9,242 bases of DNA, from the NCBI GenBank assembly GCA_026417195.1, contig JAOADS010000082.1:1-9242 (forward strand), given 5' to 3'. The position numbers were made by a program, and so were the translations under genes. Position 1 is the stretch's first letter. Each line of letters begins with the position of its first letter. Below, in pieces: positions 6,042-9,242 of this stretch. The notes under the pieces are model-generated. The model saw nothing but the letters and a program-made list of their open reading frames with translations, had not been told where the DNA came from and made no database searches. Origin of the DNA: Ignavibacteria bacterium. Its GTDB lineage: Bacteria > Bacteroidota > Ignavibacteria > Tepidaquicellales > OLB5.

Positions 6042-7373
6042 CTAAAAGTCCGGATCATTTACATATCTGTCATGCAAATCCTTAACTGAACCGAAGCCAA
6101 TCACATCTTTGAGGATCTTTTCATCTCTTAGTTCAATAGCTCTCATGATTCTGTCACTGCCGTATTTATCTTTTATATCGTAAACCGTTTTCCTTAAATA
6201 GTCTTTACTTACATTTCGCCCGAACAATTCAAACTGTACCATGTCTTTGTGGACAAGCCTTTGTACCGTAACTCCCATCTGGACAAGTGAGTTATTTATT
6301 ACAGGTCCACATCTTTCTTTCTCTGAATATTTCTCCATATGTGATTTTATCATATTCATTATTTCCACTCCGTCCTGGACTGGTTTGGCAGTAATGATAT
6401 GATCTTTCCAGATAAAACCATTTTCATATCTAGCAAAAAATCCGATCTCATTGCAAAAAACATTATCCTTAACCATTCTCTTTTCCAGTTGCAGACACAG
6501 AGTTAGGAAAAGCTGATTAAGTGTATCCACAGATTTCCTTTGTTCCTTTGATATCTGCCTCATAGCCTGCATTGATTTATACCTTTCATTCATCTGATCA
6601 ACTTCACTGAAATTAAGCCTGTAATACCAGTAAATACCTATAATGCTATTACATGCTGATTTAAGCTTTTGAGGGGTTGAGTGTCTTAATTCAACCGGAC
6701 TATGGATACCTGCAGCCTTCAGTCTATTTGCAATACCGTAGCTTATACCGGGTAAATCGGTCAGTTCTTTACCCTGAAGCAGCTCATCTATATTTTCTCT
6801 TGTCAATACAGTTAATCCGTCCGGCTTTTTAATATTGGCTGCAAACTTTGCAAGAAATGCATTAGGTGCTATCCCTATAGAACATGTGAGATAATCTCCT
6901 ATTTCTTCCTTTATAGCCCTTTTAATCTCCATAGCTGTTGAAGTCAGGTCTTTTACATGAAGCATATGATTAGACATATCTACAACTGCTTCATCTATAC
7001 TTTTAGGTATGACTACATCAGAAAACCTGCGTAAAAGTTTTATCAGTTTTACATGAATTTCCCTGTAGCGGTCCGGACGTGTTTCAACAGGAACAATATC
7101 AGGACAGATCTTAACTGCATCGTTAAGTCTCATACCTGTTTTCACACCGGCTAGTTTCGCCTCACGGGATGGAGAAATTATACATCCGAATCTGCCGGTA
7201 TAAACACAAACCCCTACCGGTCTTCCCCTAAGCCAGTAATTATACTGCTGTTCAACAGTTGCAAAGAAACTGTTCATATCTATAAACAGAATCCTCGAAG
7301 CCTCTTTCTCTCTGATAGAGTTATTAGCAATCTTCAGGGGTAAAGTTTTAAGTTTCTGTGCAGTGTTATACAT
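6042..7373 (-). CDS. dinB: Y-family translesion DNA polymerase (DNA polymerase IV/DinB-like)
   Basis: A 443-residue Y-family polymerase that copies damaged DNA. The palm motifs are intact: ILFIDMNSFFATVEQ (28-42, metal ligand Asp32, probable steric-gate Phe37) and KSIDEAVVD (124-132, catalytic Asp127-Glu128). Thumb and helix-hairpin-helix features follow: CSIGIAPNAFLAKFAANIKK (164-183), ELTDLPGISYGIANRL (203-218). The little-finger domain spans about 260-372. QFELF at 380-384 matches the beta-clamp binding consensus QxxLF; some 59 residues continue after it, including YLRKTVYDIKDKYGSD (392-407). The protein is longer than E. coli DinB (351 residues), with about 27 extra N-terminal residues and this C-terminal extension. 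The only usable start before Asp32 is the ATG at 7371-7373. No Shine-Dalgarno sequence or clear SOS operator is visible, so damage control, if any, must act elsewhere. The family is secure; the choice between the DinB and UmuC branches is less so. Confidence 0.88.
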   Translation of the reverse strand: MYNTAQKLKTLPLKIANNSIREKEASRILFIDMNSFFATVEQQYNYWLRGRPVGVCVYTGRFGCIISPSREAKLAGVKTGMRLNDAVKICPDIVPVETRPDRYREIHVKLIKLLRRFSDVVIPKSIDEAVVDMSNHMLHVKDLTSTAMEIKRAIKEEIGDYLTCSIGIAPNAFLAKFAANIKKPDGLTVLTRENIDELLQGKELTDLPGISYGIANRLKAAGIHSPVELRHSTPQKLKSACNSIIGIYWYYRLNFSEVDQMNERYKSMQAMRQISKEQRKSVDTLNQLFLTLCLQLEKRMVKDNVFCNEIGFFARYENGFIWKDHIITAKPVQDGVEIMNMIKSHMEKYSEKERCGPVINNSLVQMGVTVQRLVHKDMVQFELFGRNVSKDYLRKTVYDIKDKYGSDRIMRAIELRDEKILKDVIGFGSVKDLHDRYVNDPDF

Positions 7374-7391
7374 TCAGAAAAAAAAGGAAAA

Positions 7392-8132
7392 CTATTTTTT
7401 AAAGTTCTTCATTACATCTTCAAGTTCCTTAGCGTTTTTCTCCAGTTCTTTAATATCTTTATTCTTCATATCCTGAAGACCCTCTATGAATTTAGTCATG
7501 TCTTTATAATCCACGTCTTTGGGAGGAACAAACATATCATCTGTAACTTCATAAGGTGACTCAAACCTTTTTGCCTTCAATACAGCCTTACCGTCTCTGG
7601 TTGCAAATTTCAGAGGTACAGTTTTTTCATAAAGGCTTATCGCAAAATCTTTTTCCTTATGCCTGTATATTTCACATTTATATCCTATAATTTCCTCCTC
7701 GCCTACTTTCTCCATCTGATTCAGGTAATCCCTGAAAGTGTTTACATCAATCTGATCCTTTGCTTCAGAGAACTTCGATTTATCAAACTTAAATCCCATT
7801 TTCATGCCCATTGCCTCGGTAACTGTATAAACCACATCACCACCATCGAAATATGCCGTAGCGGTCATTTTCTTTCCGTCAATATCCATAGAACTGGTTG
7901 AACGGCACTTTTTACCGTGATATATAGCAACTACCGTTCCTCTACCTTTCTCAGAAGCTGCTATCTCAAACTCAACGAGGAATGGCTTATCAGATGCAAA
8001 AAACTGTTTTTCACTTCCATCTTTACCCTTTGACTTCTCACCTGAAGGCGTCTCAGTCTTTTTTTCTCCGCATCCTAAAATTATTAAAATGAGAATTAAT
8101 GAAAACGATACAACAAAATTATTTTTATACAT
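7392..8132 (-). CDS. Predicted lipoprotein, DUF4412/LolA-like fold suspected
   Basis: A 246-residue protein with a lipoprotein signal: basic N-terminus MYKNN, hydrophobic stretch 6-19, and a lipobox-like IILGC with the lipidated cysteine at 21. Ser at +4 to +10 is rare and the following 25 residues are a Lys/Glu/Ser-rich linker (EKKTETPSGEKSKGKDGSEK), so a membrane-tethered periplasmic or outer-membrane location is likely. The mature domain (about 50-205) has alternating beta-strand patterns such as FLVEFEIA, TATAYFDGGDVVYTV and VGEEEIIGYKCEIYRHKEKD, followed by a strand ending in PLKFATRDGKAVLKAKRFE. This layout resembles DUF4412/LolA-like beta-sheet lipoproteins, but I cannot confirm it. 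Residues 215-245 form a charged helix, probably coiled coil. Function is unknown. The ATG at 8130-8132 follows queC after 15 bases, and the polymerase gene begins 18 bases downstream, so it is likely co-transcribed with unrelated genes. Confidence 0.78.
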   Translation of the reverse strand: MYKNNFVVSFSLILILIILGCGEKKTETPSGEKSKGKDGSEKQFFASDKPFLVEFEIAASEKGRGTVVAIYHGKKCRSTSSMDIDGKKMTATAYFDGGDVVYTVTEAMGMKMGFKFDKSKFSEAKDQIDVNTFRDYLNQMEKVGEEEIIGYKCEIYRHKEKDFAISLYEKTVPLKFATRDGKAVLKAKRFESPYEVTDDMFVPPKDVDYKDMTKFIEGLQDMKNKDIKELEKNAKELEDVMKNFKK

Positions 8133-8147
8133 GTTAATCAGGTTTAA

Positions 8148-8846
8148 TTAATGAATTAAAGTAAATTCTGGTTTAGTTTTATATGGTATAGGATCTTCCA
8201 CTCCGGCTTCATGAAATCCTTTTAATCTGAGATAACAGGAATCACACTCGCCACAGGCAATATCTTCTGACTTATAACATGACCATGAGATTTCAAACGG
8301 TGCCTTGAGTTCCAAACCCTTTTTGACAATCTCATGTTTTTTCATATGTATCAAAGGTGTAACTACTTCAATAAATGTTTCCGGTTTAGTACCAAGCTCA
8401 ATAACCCGGTTGAAGGCATTATAAAACACTTCACGGCAGTCCGGATAACCGCTTGAATCTTCTTCAACTGCACCGATAAAAATCTTACCTGCATTACATA
8501 TTTCAGCCCAGCTCACAGCAACTGAAAGGATATTAGCATTTCTGAAAGGAACATATGAAACCGGAATACCGGTGGATTCGGGATTATAGGAAGTTACAGG
8601 TATTGAATAATCAGTAAGCGATGAACCTCCTATTTGAGAAAGATACTTCATATCAACAATAAAGCGTTTAGCTGCTCTGTAGTGATCAGAAATATCATTA
8701 AACGATTTCAATTCCCTTTTCTCCGTTCTCTGTCCGTAATTTATATGGAGTGTATATAATTCGTAAGCTTCACTTCCCGCAATAGCTGCAGTTACAAGTG
8801 AATCCATTCCTCCGCTTAGAAGCACTATTACCTTACCTTTACTCAT
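8148..8846 (-). CDS. queC: 7-cyano-7-deazaguanine (preQ0) synthase
   Basis: QueC converts 7-carboxy-7-deazaguanine to 7-cyano-7-deazaguanine (preQ0) using ATP and ammonia, a cytoplasmic step of queuosine synthesis. The protein has 232 residues, normal for the family. Motifs in order: the PP-loop SGGMDS (11-16), HINYGQR (34-40), VPFRNANILSVA (99-110), GAVEEDSSGYPDCR (125-138), and the zinc site C190-x7-C198-GE-C201-DS-C204 followed by LRLKGF. All four cysteines are present, so the enzyme should be active. The ATG at 8844-8846 overlaps the queE stop in ATGA, indicating coupled translation with the preceding pathway enzyme. Neither queD nor queF is in this window. Confidence 0.96.
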   Translation of the reverse strand: MSKGKVIVLLSGGMDSLVTAAIAGSEAYELYTLHINYGQRTEKRELKSFNDISDHYRAAKRFIVDMKYLSQIGGSSLTDYSIPVTSYNPESTGIPVSYVPFRNANILSVAVSWAEICNAGKIFIGAVEEDSSGYPDCREVFYNAFNRVIELGTKPETFIEVVTPLIHMKKHEIVKKGLELKAPFEISWSCYKSEDIACGECDSCYLRLKGFHEAGVEDPIPYKTKPEFTLIH

Positions 8847-9242
8847 ACGCCTCGTGTTTCCGGATGCCAGATATATTTATGCATTTGTATTTGCATCCTA
8901 ACATCCAACCTGTCTTCTAATATCCATGATGCAAGAGAAAGATTGTCAAGTTCTTCAAAAACCGGCGACATAAGTATAGTATCTACGTAATTTCTTATAT
9001 TCATTCTTTCAATAAGATCCCTTGCCCAGAGATAATCTTCCCTGTTGCCTATTACAAACTTTACTTCATCGGTTTTCTTCAGGTGTCTTATATTATCATA
9101 AAGATTCTTCTTCTCCATTCTGCTGGACGGCGTTTTGATATCCATAATTATTCTTACTCTCTTGTCAACTTTATCAACTGGCAGCGAACCGCCTGTCTCA
9201 AGCATAACTTCATATCCCTGATCACAGAGCTCCCTCATAAGT
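8843..9242 (-). CDS. queE: 7-carboxy-7-deazaguanine synthase, C-terminal part (5' end outside window)
   Basis: QueE is a radical-SAM enzyme that contracts 6-carboxy-tetrahydropterin to 7-carboxy-7-deazaguanine, the substrate of QueC. Only about 132 C-terminal residues are visible; the frame stays open to the right edge (a Leu codon precedes the first visible Met), so the Met at 9236-9238 is internal. The radical-SAM cysteine motif (CxxxCxxC) lies outside. Recognisable parts, counted from that Met, are GYEVMLETGGSLPVD (8-22), MDIKTPSSRM (32-41), VKFVIGNREDYLWA (59-72) and the C-terminal end with RMQIQMHKYIWHPETRGV (114-131), which closely fits the family. It is followed immediately by queC with a 4-base overlap. 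Confidence 0.93.
   Translation of the reverse strand, partial: LMRELCDQGYEVMLETGGSLPVDKVDKRVRIIMDIKTPSSRMEKKNLYDNIRHLKKTDEVKFVIGNREDYLWARDLIERMNIRNYVDTILMSPVFEELDNLSLASWILEDRLDVRMQIQMHKYIWHPETRGV

Noticed and set aside
7659..7901. Plus-strand open frame of 80 codons opposite the lipoprotein gene
   Set aside because: No start signal or family features; the minus-strand lipoprotein with its signal peptide explains the region.

Overview
This window looks like ordinary chromosomal DNA of an AT-rich, Gram-negative-type bacterium. The best guess is a member of the Bacteroidota/Chlorobi/Ignavibacteria (FCB) group. The reasons are the AT-rich, A/T-only leaders before most start codons, the near absence of Shine-Dalgarno sequences, a bifunctional-nuclease protein fused to a UVR domain, a type III pantothenate kinase, an outer-membrane-style lipoprotein and anaerobic-type CoA enzymes. 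This taxonomic guess is inference; no rRNA or other marker gene is present.

Layout. One gene at the left edge is on the plus strand: the C-terminal end of a large acyl-CoA dehydratase activase-like protein. It converges, with a 16-base gap, on a run of ten genes that are all on the minus strand and fill the rest of the window. In transcription order (right to left) these are queE (cut by the right edge), queC, a predicted lipoprotein, a Y-family DNA polymerase, etfB, etfA, a bifunctional nuclease (BFN-UVR), coaX, yjbQ and a GT39-type membrane glycosyltransferase.

The minus-strand run falls into three likely transcription blocks. Block 1 is queE-queC-lipoprotein-polymerase, with a 4-base overlap and then gaps of 15 and 18 bases. 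Block 2 is etfB-etfA-BFN. It is preceded by an 85-base AT-rich gap with a plausible promoter, and closed by the only convincing intrinsic terminator in the window. Block 3 is coaX-yjbQ-GT39, whose genes overlap by 4 and 8 bases, the last two starting with GTG. The terminator's T-tract ends only six bases before the coaX ATG, so how coaX is expressed is the most interesting regulatory question here.

Biology. QueE and QueC make consecutive steps toward 7-cyano-7-deazaguanine for queuosine. EtfAB carries electrons from flavin dehydrogenases such as acyl-CoA dehydrogenases. CoaX makes 4'-phosphopantothenate for CoA. The polymerase does translesion synthesis. The glycosyltransferase probably decorates a cell-envelope substrate. 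I see no mobile element, CRISPR array, tRNA, rRNA or phage gene, and no convincing new multi-gene system. There is no stretch over 300 bases without a gene; the largest gap is the 85 bases before etfB.
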